A DNA stretch of 64,000 nucleotides from Mucilaginibacter endophyticus (GTDB taxonomy: Bacteria; Bacteroidota; Bacteroidia; Sphingobacteriales; Sphingobacteriaceae), in the NCBI RefSeq assembly GCF_003351025.1, contig NZ_QPCG01000001.1, positions 69,949-133,948 of the forward strand. Direction: 5' to 3'. Shown here one piece after another: positions 25,513 through 34,250 of this stretch (position 1 is its first letter; each line of letters opens with the position of its first letter). The translations under genes were made by a program, and so were the position numbers. The notes beneath the pieces are model-generated. The model did no database searches and had not been told where the DNA came from. It saw only the letters and a list, made by a program, of their open reading frames with translations.

Positions 25513-26571
25513 TTAAGCTTCTACAACCTGGTTTTCAGGGCGTAAGCTGCGTACGGTTTTGCCTGCTTGCCATAATTCGCTTTCGCGTAATTCTTTTAGT
25601 TCGGCATCCAGTTTTTCGCGGTAATCTGGCTGGCTGTTTGAATCGATAGAACGTTGAGATTCTTTACCTGTAGCAACGCTTTCGTAAAGCTCTTCAAATA
25701 CCGGTTTAGTAGCGTCACGGAATTTTTTCCACCAGTCAAGCGCACCACGTTGAGCGGTAGTTGAGCAGTTTGCATACATCCAGTCCATACCGTTTTCAGC
25801 AACAAGCGGCATTAATGATTGGGTAAGCTCTTCAACAGTTTCGTTAAATGCTTCAGACGGAGAGTGACCATGGCTACGCAATACATCGTACTGAGCAGCA
25901 AAGATACCTTGAACACAACCCATCAAAGTACCACGCTCGCCGGTTAAATCGCTGTATACTTCTTTTTTGAAGTTAGTTTCGAATAAGTAACCGCTACCTA
26001 CAGCGATACCTAAAGCGATAACACGATCAAATGCTTTACCTGTAGCATCCTGGAAGATAGCGTAGCTTGAGTTTAAGCCACGGCCTTGCAGAAACATACG
26101 ACGTAGTGAAGTACCTGAACCTTTAGGAGCAACCAGGAACACGTCAACATCAGCAGGAGGAATGATACCTGTTTGTTCGTTGAAAGTGATACCAAAGCCA
26201 TGAGAAAAATAAAGGGCTTTGCCTGGAGTTAAGTGTTTTTTAACAGTTGGCCATAACGCGATCTGGGCTGCATCGCTCAATAAGTAGCAAATTACAGTTC
26301 CTTTTTCTAAAGCTTCTTCAATTTCAAAAAGGGTTTCGCCCGGTACAAAGCCATCGCTGATAGCTTTATCCCAAGTTTTGGTGCCTTTACGCTGACCAAC
26401 AATTACGTTGATACCGTTATCTTTTTGGTTCAGGGCCTGGCCCGGACCTTGTACACCGTAGCCAATTACCGCTACTACTTCATCTTTTAATACTTCCTGA
26501 GCTTTTGATAAAGGGAACTCTTCGCGGGTTACTACGTTTTCTTCAGTGCCGCCGAAATTTAGTTTTGCCAT
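25513..26571 (-). CDS. ilvC: ketol-acid reductoisomerase
   Basis: 352 residues. It isomerises and reduces acetolactate and acetohydroxybutyrate, NADPH being the usual donor. The Rossmann motif is VAVIGYGVQGPGQALNQKDN, with metal/substrate residues in the SDLTGERGTLMG segment and DEAFNET-like FNETVEELTQS. The final third, with MYANCSTTAQRGALDWW, is typical of this Bacteroidota type. The cofactor loop after GQRKGTK is basic. It is third-to-fourth in the leftward operon, flanked by repeats on both sides. Confidence 0.96.
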   Translation of the reverse strand: MAKLNFGGTEENVVTREEFPLSKAQEVLKDEVVAVIGYGVQGPGQALNQKDNGINVIVGQRKGTKTWDKAISDGFVPGETLFEIEEALEKGTVICYLLSDAAQIALWPTVKKHLTPGKALYFSHGFGITFNEQTGIIPPADVDVFLVAPKGSGTSLRRMFLQGRGLNSSYAIFQDATGKAFDRVIALGIAVGSGYLFETNFKKEVYSDLTGERGTLMGCVQGIFAAQYDVLRSHGHSPSEAFNETVEELTQSLMPLVAENGMDWMYANCSTTAQRGALDWWKKFRDATKPVFEELYESVATGKESQRSIDSNSQPDYREKLDAELKELRESELWQAGKTVRSLRPENQVVEA

Positions 26572-26586
26572 TGTTTTTTGATTTTT

Positions 26587-26626
26587 GTGTTCTCACCGAT
26601 TGCGGGTGATTTCACCGATTTTATTG
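26587..26626. repeat. family F repeat upstream of ilvC
   Basis: TCTCACCGATTGCGGGTGAT continues into TTCACCGATTTT, a tandem/inverted set related to 20214-20252. It covers the 5' region immediately before the ilvC ATG. Confidence 0.6.
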
Positions 26627-26698
26627 TATTAGTAATTTAAGTTTTTGTTTCTTTTTATTAATCCCGTCATTGCTCCGTTAACTTGCTATCAAACGGGT

Positions 26699-26770
26699 GT
26701 CATGCTGAGCCTGTCGAAGCATGGTGGGTAGGGCCTCTACGCGCGTCCTTCGACAAGCTCAGGATGACAG
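26699..26770. repeat. inverted repeat, family G (TGAGCCTGTCGAAGC)
   Basis: TGTCATGCTGAGCCTGTCGA on the left pairs with TCGACAAGCTCAGGATGACA on the right around a 25-base loop. It lies in the 246-base gap between ilvN and ilvC. Only one copy occurs in this window. Confidence 0.75.
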
Positions 26771-26818
26771 GCCTCAACACCTAATGTGTTCTTACTTCCC
26801 CTTTAAGAGGCGGCGGGC

Positions 26819-27421
26819 TTACATCGTAAACACCTTTTCGCCCTGGTTCAGGTATTCGTTTTCGATTACCTCTTCGCCTGGTTCAAGCCTTTCAAATTCG
26901 CGCAGTTTGCTATTAAATCCTTCGCTATCTTTAATGATAGCAACGCGGGCGCTGCGCACAAACTCTATCAGGCCGTAAGGTTGTAATATGCTGATCAGGT
27001 TATCGGTTTCCTCGCGGTGACCGGTGGTTTCAAACACCGTGTAGTCCTTGCGGATCACTACCGCGCGTGCACCGTTTTCGCGTAATAAACGTTCAACGCT
27101 AACCTTTTCGGCAATTACATCGGTTGACACCTTATATAACGCTAATTCCTGCCAAATCACATCTTCGTTGGTGTGATAATATGCTTTTAACACCTCAACC
27201 TGCTTTTCAATCTGGCGGGTAAGCTTACGCACTACCTCTTCATACTCGTTAATCACGATATTGAAGCGGTGAATGCTGTCAATCTCCGACGGGGAAGTAT
27301 TCAGACTGTCGATATTGATTTTACGGCGCGTAAATATAATAGCTATCCTGCTTAATAAACCAATTTGGTTTTCGGTATATATGGTGATGTTAAATTCCTG
27401 TTTTTTTTCTGCTTCGCTCAT
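26819..27421 (-). CDS. ilvN: acetolactate synthase small (regulatory) subunit
   Basis: 200 residues. An N-terminal ACT domain (FNITIYTENQIGLLSRIAII, INIDSLNTSPSE) gives valine-type feedback in this family. The second half is the ALS_ss_C-like domain (EETDNLISILQPYGLIEFVR). It activates and regulates IlvB, whose gene ends 22 nt upstream. Length slightly exceeds E. coli IlvH (163), as usual in Bacteroidota. Confidence 0.95.
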   Translation of the reverse strand: MSEAEKKQEFNITIYTENQIGLLSRIAIIFTRRKINIDSLNTSPSEIDSIHRFNIVINEYEEVVRKLTRQIEKQVEVLKAYYHTNEDVIWQELALYKVSTDVIAEKVSVERLLRENGARAVVIRKDYTVFETTGHREETDNLISILQPYGLIEFVRSARVAIIKDSEGFNSKLREFERLEPGEEVIENEYLNQGEKVFTM

Positions 27422-27443
27422 GATTTTGTCTTTTTTAGAGGGC

Positions 27444-29180
27444 TTACTTTAACCTGATCTCGCTTACACTGCATCCTTGTGGTACCATCGGGAATACGTT
27501 GTTCTCTTTGGTAACCATTACTTCCAAAAGGAATGATCCCGGTGTGTTTAGCATCTCATTTAATGCTGCAGTCAAATCTGCACGGTCATCAACTAATTTG
27601 CCCGGGATGCGGTATGCCGCAGCTAATGCTACAAAATCCGGACTTTGAATATCAACAAATGAGTAACGGCGCGAATTGAACAGCTCCTGCCATTGTCTTA
27701 CCATGCCCAGGAAGCGGTTGTTAAGGATGATAATCTTTACATCGATACCGCTTTGCATAATAGTACCCAATTCCTGGCAGGTCATCTGGAAACCTCCATC
27801 GCCAATAATAGCTACTACTGTACGATCCTGAGCGCCAAATTTAGCGCCAATAGCAGCAGGCAACGCAAAACCCATAGTTCCTAAACCTCCGCTGGTAACG
27901 TTGCTGCGGGTATTGTTAAACTTAGCGTAACGGCAAGCTACCATTTGATGCTGACCTACATCGGTAACAATAACGGCCTCACCTTTGGTGATCTCGTTAA
28001 GTTGTTTGATCACCTCGCCCATAGTCATTTCAGGCGTGGTTGGATTAAGCTCGTTATGGATAACGGCCTCAACTTCCTGACGGGTGTAATCGTTAAATTT
28101 AGCTAACCACTCAGTATGTTCTTTCTTTTCGATGGCTTTGGTCAGCAATGGAAGTGTTTCCTTGCAATCGCCCCAAACCGGTACGGTTGATTTTACGTTC
28201 TTGTCGATCTCGGCAGGGTCGATATCCAAATGAACAACTTTAGCCTGTTTAGCATATTTGTCCAGGCGACCTGTTACACGGTCGTCAAAACGCATACCTA
28301 TCGCGATCAATACATCGCACTCGTTGGTTAATACGTTAGGGCCGTAGTTGCCATGCATACCTAACATACCTACGTTTAACGGATGGTCTGAAGGGATGGC
28401 GCCTGCACCAAGTACTGTCCATGCCGCAGGGATACCGCTTTTTTCAACAAAAGCTTTAAACTCCTGCTCGGCACCGCCCAAAATAACACCCTGACCAAAC
28501 AGGATGAAAGGTTTTTGAGCGCTGTTGATCAGCTCTGCAGCCTGTTGAATGTATTGCGGGCGAACAATAGGTTTTGGCCTGTAGCTGCGGATATGATCGC
28601 AAGGTTTGTAACCTGCAAAGTCAAATAACTGGATCTGCGCGTTTTTGGTAATGTCGATCAATACCGGGCCGGGCCTGCCGCTGCGGGCAATGTAAAAGGC
28701 CTTGGCAATAACTTCCGGAATTTCGGTTGCGTCAGTTACCTGGTAGTTCCATTTAGTAACCGGTGTGGTGATGTTGATCACGTCGGTTTCCTGGAAAGCA
28801 TCGGTACCCAAAAGGTGAGCGAACACCTGGCCGGTAATACAAACCAAAGGTGTACTGTCAATCTGGGCATCGGCCAAACCTGTTACCAGGTTGGTGGCAC
28901 CCGGACCGCTGGTGGCAAATACCACGCCCACTTTGCCCGAGGTACGTGCATAGCCCTGGCCGGCGTGAATGCCGCCCTGCTCATGACGTACCAGTATGTG
29001 GTTCAGTTTATCATTGTAATCAAACAAAGCATCATAAATTGGCATAATAGCGCCACCTGGGTAACCAAAAATGGTATCGGTACCTTCGGCTATTAATGCT
29101 TCCAATAATGCTACCGATCCTGAAACATTTACGGTTTCGGCGGCGGCGGGTGCGGTTAGTGTATCTTGTGCAACTTCCAT
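27444..29180 (-). CDS. ilvB: acetolactate synthase large (catalytic) subunit
   Basis: 578 residues. This TPP/FAD enzyme makes acetolactate or acetohydroxybutyrate from pyruvate. The N-terminal TPP domain shows IFGYPGGAIMPIYDAL and the catalytic Glu in LVRHEQGGIHAGQGYAR. The central domain carries FAD contacts (GMLGMHGNYGPN). The C-terminal TPP/Mg motif is VAIIGDGGFQMTCQELGTI with NNRFLGMVRQWQELF. It pairs with ilvN directly downstream, and the 146-base gap to ilvD contains hairpins. Confidence 0.96.
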   Translation of the reverse strand: MEVAQDTLTAPAAAETVNVSGSVALLEALIAEGTDTIFGYPGGAIMPIYDALFDYNDKLNHILVRHEQGGIHAGQGYARTSGKVGVVFATSGPGATNLVTGLADAQIDSTPLVCITGQVFAHLLGTDAFQETDVINITTPVTKWNYQVTDATEIPEVIAKAFYIARSGRPGPVLIDITKNAQIQLFDFAGYKPCDHIRSYRPKPIVRPQYIQQAAELINSAQKPFILFGQGVILGGAEQEFKAFVEKSGIPAAWTVLGAGAIPSDHPLNVGMLGMHGNYGPNVLTNECDVLIAIGMRFDDRVTGRLDKYAKQAKVVHLDIDPAEIDKNVKSTVPVWGDCKETLPLLTKAIEKKEHTEWLAKFNDYTRQEVEAVIHNELNPTTPEMTMGEVIKQLNEITKGEAVIVTDVGQHQMVACRYAKFNNTRSNVTSGGLGTMGFALPAAIGAKFGAQDRTVVAIIGDGGFQMTCQELGTIMQSGIDVKIIILNNRFLGMVRQWQELFNSRRYSFVDIQSPDFVALAAAYRIPGKLVDDRADLTAALNEMLNTPGSFLLEVMVTKENNVFPMVPQGCSVSEIRLK

Positions 29181-29255
29181 ACCTGTATTTTTTTATATTT
29201 ATAACACGTTTTGAGGGTGCTAAATTGATTTTACTCTATCTGTCTCTAATTTGCT

Positions 29256-29322
29256 AAAATGAACGCGCTTTGTTTGCGTTCACTTTATTCATGGCTTTTT
29301 TAACAAGCCATTTTGTTCATTA
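29256..29322. repeat. tandem hairpins between ilvD and ilvB
   Basis: TGAACGC/GCGTTCA (29260-29282) and ATGGCTT/AAGCCAT (29291-29311) lie side by side inside an outer weak AATGAAC/GTTCATT pairing. It could moderate readthrough or stabilise mRNA ends between ilvD and ilvB. Confidence 0.55.
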
Positions 29323-29326
29323 TTTA

Positions 29327-31033
29327 CTATTCGTCGGTAACGCAGCCTTCAGCAGCGGTAGTTACGTTTTTAGCGTAACGGTATAACACACCCTTGGTAA
29401 CCTTCAGCGCCGGTTTTTGCCATGCGGCACGGCGTGCGGCTATTTCTTCTTGCGGCAGCGAAACGTTTATCTTATTTGCAACGGCATCGATCTCAATTAT
29501 ATCATCATCTTGTACCATCGCTATAAACCCGCCATCGTAAGCCTCGGGTGTGATGTGACCGACGACGAAGCCATGAGTACCGCCACTAAAGCGTCCATCG
29601 GTAATTAATGCTACTGAACTACCCAAACCGGCACCAAATATGGCCGAGGTTGGTTTCAGCATCTCCGGCATACCCGGCGCGCCTTTAGGGCCTACATTGC
29701 GGATCACCACAACATCGCCTTTTTTAACACGGCCGCTCTGGATACCGGCAATCAGTTCAAACTCGCCATCAAATACACGGGCAGGGCCGGTGAAGCGTTC
29801 GCCTTCTTTACCGGTGATTTTGGCAACACTACCACCTTCTGCAAGGTTTCCGTACAGGATCTGCAGGTGACCGGTAGCTTTGATTGGGTTTTCAACGGGT
29901 TTGATGATCTTTTGAATTTCAAATTCCAGTGCAGGGATTTCAGCAAGGTTTTCTGCAATGGTTTTGCCTGTAACTGTAAGGCAATCGCCATGCAGCCAGC
30001 CTTGCTCCAAACAGTACTTCATTACAGCCGGAACGCCGCCAATATTGTGCAGGTCTTCCATCATGTATTTACCGCTTGGTTTCATATCGGCCAGTACCGG
30101 GATACGGTTACTTACAGTCTGGAAATCATCCTGGGTTAATTTAACATCAACGCTTTTGGCCATTGCAATAAGGTGCAATACCGCGTTGGTTGAACCACCC
30201 AGTACCATGATCACAACAATAGCATTTTCAAATGCTTCGCGGGTCATGATGTCTGATGGTTTAATATCTTTTTCTAACAATACCTTGATAGCTTTACCGG
30301 CCGCAAGGCATTCTGCTTTTTTCTCGTCGCTTAGTGCAGGGTTTGATGACGAATATGGCAAGCTCATACCCAATGCTTCGATAGCTGCAGCCATAGTGTT
30401 TGCAGTGTAAATACCACCGCATGCACCGGCACTTGGGCAGGCATTTTTAATTACGCCCATAAAATCAACATCATCTATCTGGCCGGCAATTTTTTTACCT
30501 AAAGCTTCAAATGCTGATACAATGTTCAGGTCTTCACCTTTCCAGTGGCCAGGTTTAATAGTTCCACCGTAAACCATGATTGAAGGACGGTTTAAGCGGC
30601 CCATAGCCATTATAGAACCAGGCATGTTTTTATCGCAGCCAGGCAGGGTAATTAAACCATCATAATACTGAGCGCCGGTAACAGCCTCAATGGAGTCGGC
30701 AATGATATCGCGGCTTACCAATGAGTAACGCATACCTTCGGTTCCGTTGCTCATGCCATCGCTTACGCCAATGGTGTGAAAAATGAGGCCCACCATATCT
30801 TCATCCCAGATACCTTGTTTAACCAGCTTTGCCAGATCGTTAAGGTGCATGTTGCAGGTGTTACCATCGTAACCCATGCTGGCCACGCCGACCTGTGCTT
30901 TGCGCATATCGTCGTCGGTTAAGCCAATCCCGTAAAGCATAGCCTGTGCTGCAGGCTGCGTTGGGTCCTGGGTAAAGGTTTTGCTATACTTGTTCAATTC
31001 TATAGCCTTGGTGGTATCTGATGATGAACTCAT
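29327..31033 (-). CDS. ilvD: dihydroxy-acid dehydratase
   Basis: 568 residues. It is an Fe-S dehydratase yielding the 2-oxo acids for valine and isoleucine. Cluster and metal residues lie in [20 protein letters not shown] and [20 protein letters not shown], with [11 protein letters not shown] near residue 60. The C-terminal swivel domain has [19 protein letters not shown]. It is the first gene of the leftward ilv/leu operon, preceded by about 190 bases of leader from a candidate promoter. Confidence 0.97.
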   Translation of the reverse strand: MSSSSDTTKAIELNKYSKTFTQDPTQPAAQAMLYGIGLTDDDMRKAQVGVASMGYDGNTCNMHLNDLAKLVKQGIWDEDMVGLIFHTIGVSDGMSNGTEGMRYSLVSRDIIADSIEAVTGAQYYDGLITLPGCDKNMPGSIMAMGRLNRPSIMVYGGTIKPGHWKGEDLNIVSAFEALGKKIAGQIDDVDFMGVIKNACPSAGACGGIYTANTMAAAIEALGMSLPYSSSNPALSDEKKAECLAAGKAIKVLLEKDIKPSDIMTREAFENAIVVIMVLGGSTNAVLHLIAMAKSVDVKLTQDDFQTVSNRIPVLADMKPSGKYMMEDLHNIGGVPAVMKYCLEQGWLHGDCLTVTGKTIAENLAEIPALEFEIQKIIKPVENPIKATGHLQILYGNLAEGGSVAKITGKEGERFTGPARVFDGEFELIAGIQSGRVKKGDVVVIRNVGPKGAPGMPEMLKPTSAIFGAGLGSSVALITDGRFSGGTHGFVVGHITPEAYDGGFIAMVQDDDIIEIDAVANKINVSLPQEEIAARRAAWQKPALKVTKGVLYRYAKNVTTAAEGCVTDE

Positions 31034-31086
31034 TTTATTAATTATGTAGACAGTTTTAGTACTTTAATTTTGTTGGTGATACAGGT

Positions 31087-31125
31087 TTACTTGGTATCGA
31101 AAATCAATATATGTAAGGTAGCCAT
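31087..31125 (-). CDS. candidate leader peptide of the ilv/leu operon
   Basis: A 12-codon frame (MATLHILIFDTK, then TAA) begins 92 nt upstream of the ilvD ATG within the predicted leader. Four of its residues are Leu or Ile, which would suit ribosome-stalling attenuation. I did not find a convincing GC-rich terminator with U-tract between it and ilvD, so attenuation is speculative and the frame may be chance. Confidence 0.25.
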   Translation of the reverse strand: MATLHILIFDTK

Positions 31126-31225
31126 CGCATCAGGCAATAGCAATAGCCGCCACGGATTTTTTGAAATAAGAATTATATTTTAATTAATTAGTTTTTGTAA
31201 AATTTTATTCTGTTTATTTAATATT

Positions 31226-31259
31226 CAAAGATATAAAATTTTTAATGAAATATACCAAA
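31226..31259 (-). promoter_or_regulatory. candidate promoter of the ilv/leu operon
   Basis: On the minus strand TTTG (31256-31259) is followed after 22 nt by TATCTTTG (31226-31233), matching TAnnTTTG. The spacing is slightly longer than the usual 19-21. Transcription would start about 185-190 nt before ilvD. Confidence 0.5.
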
Positions 31260-31370
31260 GTTCAAAACGGTATTCGGTATGTTTTTTATGCATGCATAGT
31301 AAGTTGTCGATTTTCTGCCTGAAATGGGAAAAAGGAGGGGTGAAGTTAAGAAAAATAGACTTTCACTCGC

Positions 31371-31483
31371 AGGTTTAAGCGTCTGCACTTGAACGATAGT
31401 AAATAGAGGCGTCCACGCTCCCGAGGGATGGTAAGCGTGGACGCTTACTTTAAAAGTTTATTCAAGCGTAGACGCTTGAACCT
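31371..31483. repeat. nested inverted repeat upstream of the ilv/leu promoter
   Basis: An outer pair (AGGTTTAAGCGTCTGCACTT at 31371, inverted at 31461-31483) encloses an inner pair (GGCGTCCACGCT and AGCGTGGACGCTT, 31408-31446). It lies in the 500-base divergent gap between ilvD and the Fic gene. The rest of that gap (31034-31225, 31260-31370) is AT-rich with no gene except the leader candidate. Confidence 0.7.
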
Positions 31484-31575
31484 ACAGTCGTATGATCTTT
31501 GTTTGAGGTGTAATCAATCTAAATATTTCCAAATCGGAATAATAATAAAGAGTGATTGTATCTTTACGTTATCCA

Positions 31576-32355
31576 ATGAAGGATTTACCGTTTAATATAT
31601 TGCCAATTGATCTGCTGGACGAATATCAGCGGCGGGTATCTCATGTGCTTCTTCAAAACTTCAATCAATTAAAAGATAGCAACCTGTCAACAAATAATTT
31701 TAGTTTTTATACTTCGGTGTCAGCTGTTTTTTCTTCAAAGATAGAAGGCGAAAATATTGAGCTTGATTCGTTCATAAAACATAAAATGATCGGTGTGCAT
31801 TTTTTGCCTGATTACACGCAAAAAATAGATGACCTTTATGAAGCGTATCAGTTTGCTCAAAAACACAAATTAAGTTACCACACAGTTCAGGAGGCCCATA
31901 GTTTGCTTACTAACCATATCCTTCGAAAGGACCGTCGGGGCCAATTGCGTATTACTAATATGTTTGTAATTACTGCTGATGGGAAAATAGAGTATGTTGC
32001 CTGTGCCCCCGATTTGGTTGAACAAAAGTTAAAGTTGTTTTTTGATGATGTTGACTTATTATTAAAAACAAAATTAACCGCTACCGAAGTGTTCTTTTGC
32101 GCTGCTATGCTGCATCTGGCATTTGTAAAGATCCACCCTTTTGAAGATGGTAACGGACGCATGGCGCGCTTATTAGAAAAATGGTTCATAGCCGAAAAGC
32201 TTGGCCCGAAAGCCTGGTTTCTGCAATCAGAAAAATACTACTACGATCATCGTCGGGAATATTACCACAATATCAGGTTGTTGGGGCTTGAGTACGACCT
32301 GTTAGATTACTCGGCCGCTCTGCCTTTTTTGCTGATGTTGCCTGATTCTTTTTAG
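31576..32355 (+). CDS. Fic-family protein
   Basis: 259 residues from ATG 31576; an in-frame GTG at 31552 is the alternative. The Fic core motif HPFEDGNGRMARLLEKW begins at H187 and is complete, so AMP transfer (AMPylation) or a related nucleotidyl/phosphoryl transfer is expected. The inhibitory helix motif S53-x-x-x-E57-G58 (SSKIEGEN) lies N-terminal, so this is a class II, self-inhibited Fic. No antitoxin gene adjoins it. The target protein is unknown. The region is more AT-rich than the ilv genes. Confidence 0.9.
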   Translation: MKDLPFNILPIDLLDEYQRRVSHVLLQNFNQLKDSNLSTNNFSFYTSVSAVFSSKIEGENIELDSFIKHKMIGVHFLPDYTQKIDDLYEAYQFAQKHKLSYHTVQEAHSLLTNHILRKDRRGQLRITNMFVITADGKIEYVACAPDLVEQKLKLFFDDVDLLLKTKLTATEVFFCAAMLHLAFVKIHPFEDGNGRMARLLEKWFIAEKLGPKAWFLQSEKYYYDHRREYYHNIRLLGLEYDLLDYSAALPFLLMLPDSF

Positions 32356-32466
32356 CTTATTTTTATTCTGGCCGTTTAAAGAAAGTGCCTGATCCTGAAT
32401 TATAAAAATAGGATTTGAATTTATTTTTTTTATACCTTTATATCAATCTAAATCTTATCAGCCTAA

Positions 32467-33963
32467 ATGAAACGCCTCTTATTTGTAGCCCTGTTGTTTT
32501 TCACGGTAAATCTTGCTGCCCAAACAAAAAAACGGCCTGCCGGAACAACTCCTGTAAATAAGCCTGTAATTATCTCTGCTCCTAAAGCTACTGCGGTAAT
32601 TAAAGGAAATGTTAAAAATTTTAATGGCGAATACTGGAGTTTTGCAGTGACCGGCGATTTTGAAAATCGGCTGGTATGGGTACCCATTGATAAGAATGGC
32701 AACTTTAACCAAACCATCGGAATAGATGGAGATACAGAAGATCTTTACCTGTACCTCAATAAAGACGCGATCACTATCTGCGCTCAAAAAAATGACACCA
32801 TAACCCTTAACTGGGACAATAACGATTTTAACAAAACTTTTACCATTTCATCTCCTAAGCCTCGCATCAATGAGCGATTGCAAACCATGATGTCGGTTTA
32901 TAACCTTTGCCGTAAAGATCTGATGGACCTGAGCGAGTCGCTTTATAAGGATAAGATGACCGACTCCGTAAAGTTTGAAAAAATAAACCGGCTATATAAC
33001 AAGGAAATGAAGGCCTCGGCGGTAAACCTTGAGTATACGGAAAGCGAAAAGTTAATTACTGATGTTTACTATAAATATGCTGAACTTTTAAGAAGTAACA
33101 ATTTATTGCAGAAATATAATCTTCACATTAATGATACTACTGAAACCGGTAAAAGGCTCAATATGCAATTTCCCGACGGTGGCTATCATATAGAATCGGA
33201 GTTTGCTTACAGAAACAGTAATGCTTATAAAAGCTTCCTTTTTAACTATATCCGCTTTAATAAAGGATTAAACGGTACCAGGACAGAAGGAAATGATTGG
33301 AATAATAAGACGGTGCCGTTTGCCCCGGCATGGGATGAGTATTATCTGGCTATGGCCAATTTACGCTTAGTGGAACTACGCGACTGGTTTGTAACCAACG
33401 AGATAAAGATGGATTTTGGCGCCTATTCTTATGAAGATGCCGAAAATATTTATAAGGATTTTATTACCAAGGTTAAAACGCCCCGGTATGCCGATACGCT
33501 TAAGCAAACCTATAAAGCCGCACAGGTATTACGACCTGGCAACCTGGCACCTGAGTTTAATTTGAAAAATGATAAGGGAGAGATGGTATCCCTGAAAAGT
33601 CTGCGTGGTAAGGTAGTTTATATTGATTTTTGGGGAGTGGGGTGCGGGCCTTGCATCTACGAAATTAAAAACACCACGGCGGCTTTACACGAACGATATA
33701 AAGATAAGAACATCGTTTTCCTGAATATTTGCGTAGATACTGATGAGAAGACCTGGAAAAGTAACCTGGCTTCGCTAAATGTTAATGGTGTTAATGTTAT
33801 TGCAGAGGGATGGACAAGAAATCCCGTTTGCCAAAAGTACAACATAACCGGCATCCCGCATTACGTAACCGTTGGTGCTGATGGAAAAATAGTGAATAAT
33901 AATAGTGCACGGCCGTCTTTTGGTGATGCACTGTTAGCCGAGCTTGACAAGGCTTTGAAATAA
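32467..33963 (+). CDS. secreted TlpA-like thioredoxin-fold protein
   Basis: 498 residues with a signal peptide (MKRLLFVALLFFTVNLAAQ). Residues 40-120 form a beta-rich domain like the N-terminal modules of Bacteroidota TlpA-type proteins; 130-340 is a helical middle. The last 150 residues are a TlpA/AhpC-TSA domain starting APEFNLKNDKGEMVSL, with active-site C393-G-P-C396 in GVGCGPCIYE and the cis-Pro in NITGIPHYV. It is likely a periplasmic or surface thiol-disulfide reductase; its partners are unknown. Confidence 0.88.
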   Translation: MKRLLFVALLFFTVNLAAQTKKRPAGTTPVNKPVIISAPKATAVIKGNVKNFNGEYWSFAVTGDFENRLVWVPIDKNGNFNQTIGIDGDTEDLYLYLNKDAITICAQKNDTITLNWDNNDFNKTFTISSPKPRINERLQTMMSVYNLCRKDLMDLSESLYKDKMTDSVKFEKINRLYNKEMKASAVNLEYTESEKLITDVYYKYAELLRSNNLLQKYNLHINDTTETGKRLNMQFPDGGYHIESEFAYRNSNAYKSFLFNYIRFNKGLNGTRTEGNDWNNKTVPFAPAWDEYYLAMANLRLVELRDWFVTNEIKMDFGAYSYEDAENIYKDFITKVKTPRYADTLKQTYKAAQVLRPGNLAPEFNLKNDKGEMVSLKSLRGKVVYIDFWGVGCGPCIYEIKNTTAALHERYKDKNIVFLNICVDTDEKTWKSNLASLNVNGVNVIAEGWTRNPVCQKYNITGIPHYVTVGADGKIVNNNSARPSFGDALLAELDKALK

Positions 33964-33976
33964 TATTTATGAACGT

Positions 33977-34084
33977 CGTCATGTATTGTGAGGTACGAAG
34001 CAATCCCCAGGGCAATTACAGGGTAGTTTTTTGCATGGGCCACTCTGCTAATAGGAGATTGCTTCGTACATTACAATAATGATG
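33977..34084. repeat. interspersed inverted repeat, family I, diverged
   Basis: CGTCATGTATTGTGAGG and ACGAAGCAATCCCC pair with GGAGATTGCTTCGTACATTA. The loop is longer than in other copies. It lies at the 3' junction of two convergent genes. Confidence 0.65.
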
Positions 34085-34111
34085 TTTACGTATAACCCGA
34101 AAAAAGGGTAC

Positions 34112-34151
34112 AAAAAAAGCGTCCAAGTTGTGATACCTGGACGCTTTTTTT
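34112..34151. terminator. bidirectional terminator
   Basis: Perfect 14-bp arms AAAAAAAGCGTCCA and TGGACGCTTTTTTT around a 12-base loop, with T-runs in both directions. It lies between the convergent TlpA-like gene and the membrane protein at 34251. Confidence 0.85.
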
Positions 34152-34250
34152 GTGTCTTATAATTTATGTGTATATCTAAGCATGCTCGTTTTGAGCAGGT
34201 GTTTATGGTTTTAGTAAAATAATTAAAAGTTAGTCCCTATTTCTCAAATC

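Noticed and set aside
31034..31225. T-box riboswitch upstream of ilvD
   Set aside because: No T-box sequence or terminator/antiterminator pair could be recognised.
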